Shown here piece after piece: positions 32,373 to 32,482 of a stretch of DNA of 32,482 nt (its first letter is position 1; the number at the start of each line of letters is the position of its first letter). The notes below the pieces were generated by a model. The model ran no database searches. It was given only the letters and a program-made list of their open reading frames with translations, and was not told the DNA's origin. Source of the stretch: Campylobacterales bacterium (GTDB lineage Bacteria > Campylobacterota > Campylobacteria > Campylobacterales > Sulfurimonadaceae); contig JAJRVE010000225.1 in the NCBI GenBank assembly GCA_024277445.1, forward strand, positions 1-32,482, given 5' to 3'. The position numbers were made by a program, and so were the translations under genes.

Positions 32373-32482
32373 GCGAATTACCTACTTGCCAAGATGTATG
32401 AGAAAGGTCTCGGCATTAAGAAGAACAGTGTTATGGCGTATCGTCACTACAAAAAGGCACATGAACAAGCCCACGACAACCA
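32373..32482 (+). pseudogene. Continuation of the Sel1 lipoprotein after the in-frame stop
   Basis: The frame continues without shift as ANYLLAKMYEKGLGIKKNSV and then MAYRHYKKAHEQAHDN. It aligns to LAKMYEHGLGVNLDYYKATMYYKDA of the upstream paralogue, so the stop sits inside a once-continuous gene. It is cut by the window edge. Confidence 0.75.

Noticed and set aside
16039-32482. Alternative genetic code or general stop-codon readthrough
   Set aside because: TAA, TAG and TGA all end intact genes in this window (holA TAA, rnr and ssb TAG, oxidase subunit II TGA), so the two in-frame stops are local lesions or errors.

Overview
The window looks like a chromosomal segment of a Campylobacterota bacterium (class Epsilonproteobacteria), probably a free-living Sulfurimonas- or Sulfurovum-like form. 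The main reasons are the neighbourhood rnr-holA and rpsF-ssb-rpsR, a short stand-alone SerB, small c-type cytochromes, AT-rich intergenic DNA with clear TATAAT -10 boxes but weak -35 boxes, and many Sel1-repeat proteins. The genus is an inference. No tRNA, rRNA, CRISPR array, transposase or integrase was found.

Layout. Positions 1-3250 (minus strand) hold a two-gene heme-copper oxidase operon of nitric-oxide-reductase type, followed by two small membrane-protein genes; a Crp/Fnr-type box lies upstream of the operon. Positions 3434-5336 (minus) carry greB, an unknown small gene and a secreted Sel1 protein. Positions 5405-8329 (plus) are rnr and holA. From 8336 to 20511 comes a patchwork that splits the usual rnr-holA/rpsF-ssb-rpsR neighbourhood: an LRR-protein kinase fusion, an ABC-F ATPase, a serine hydrolase, a zeta-like kinase with a small overlapping partner, a RecA2-only helicase relic co-transcribed with a DEDDh exonuclease, a DUF808 membrane protein, a secreted alpha-crystallin-like protein, an rlmF broken by an in-frame amber codon, a secreted nuclease-fold protein lacking its catalytic His, and hrpB. 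Positions 20580-22076 are rpsF-ssb-rpsR. Positions 22077-22869 are gene-free and contain a strongly structured element of about 540 bp. From 22870 onward lie an ankyrin protein, a large HExxH protease with a probable outer-membrane barrel, a periplasmic cytochrome c with a perfect FNR box, serB plus an unknown gene, metF divergent from serB, and two tandem Sel1 lipoproteins, the second interrupted by an in-frame ochre codon.

How it fits together. The NOR-like operon and the small cytochrome both have Crp/Fnr-type palindromes, which suggests joint control by low oxygen or nitrogen oxides. The translation and RNA genes (rnr, rpsF, ssb, rpsR, greB, hrpB, ABC-F, rlmF) form the core. The remainder is accessory: secreted Sel1, nuclease, protease and chaperone-like proteins, and possible regulatory or conflict modules. 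The most unusual items are the NOR-like oxidase, the RecA2/exonuclease pair, the LRR kinase, the structured element and the two nonsense codons in otherwise intact frames.
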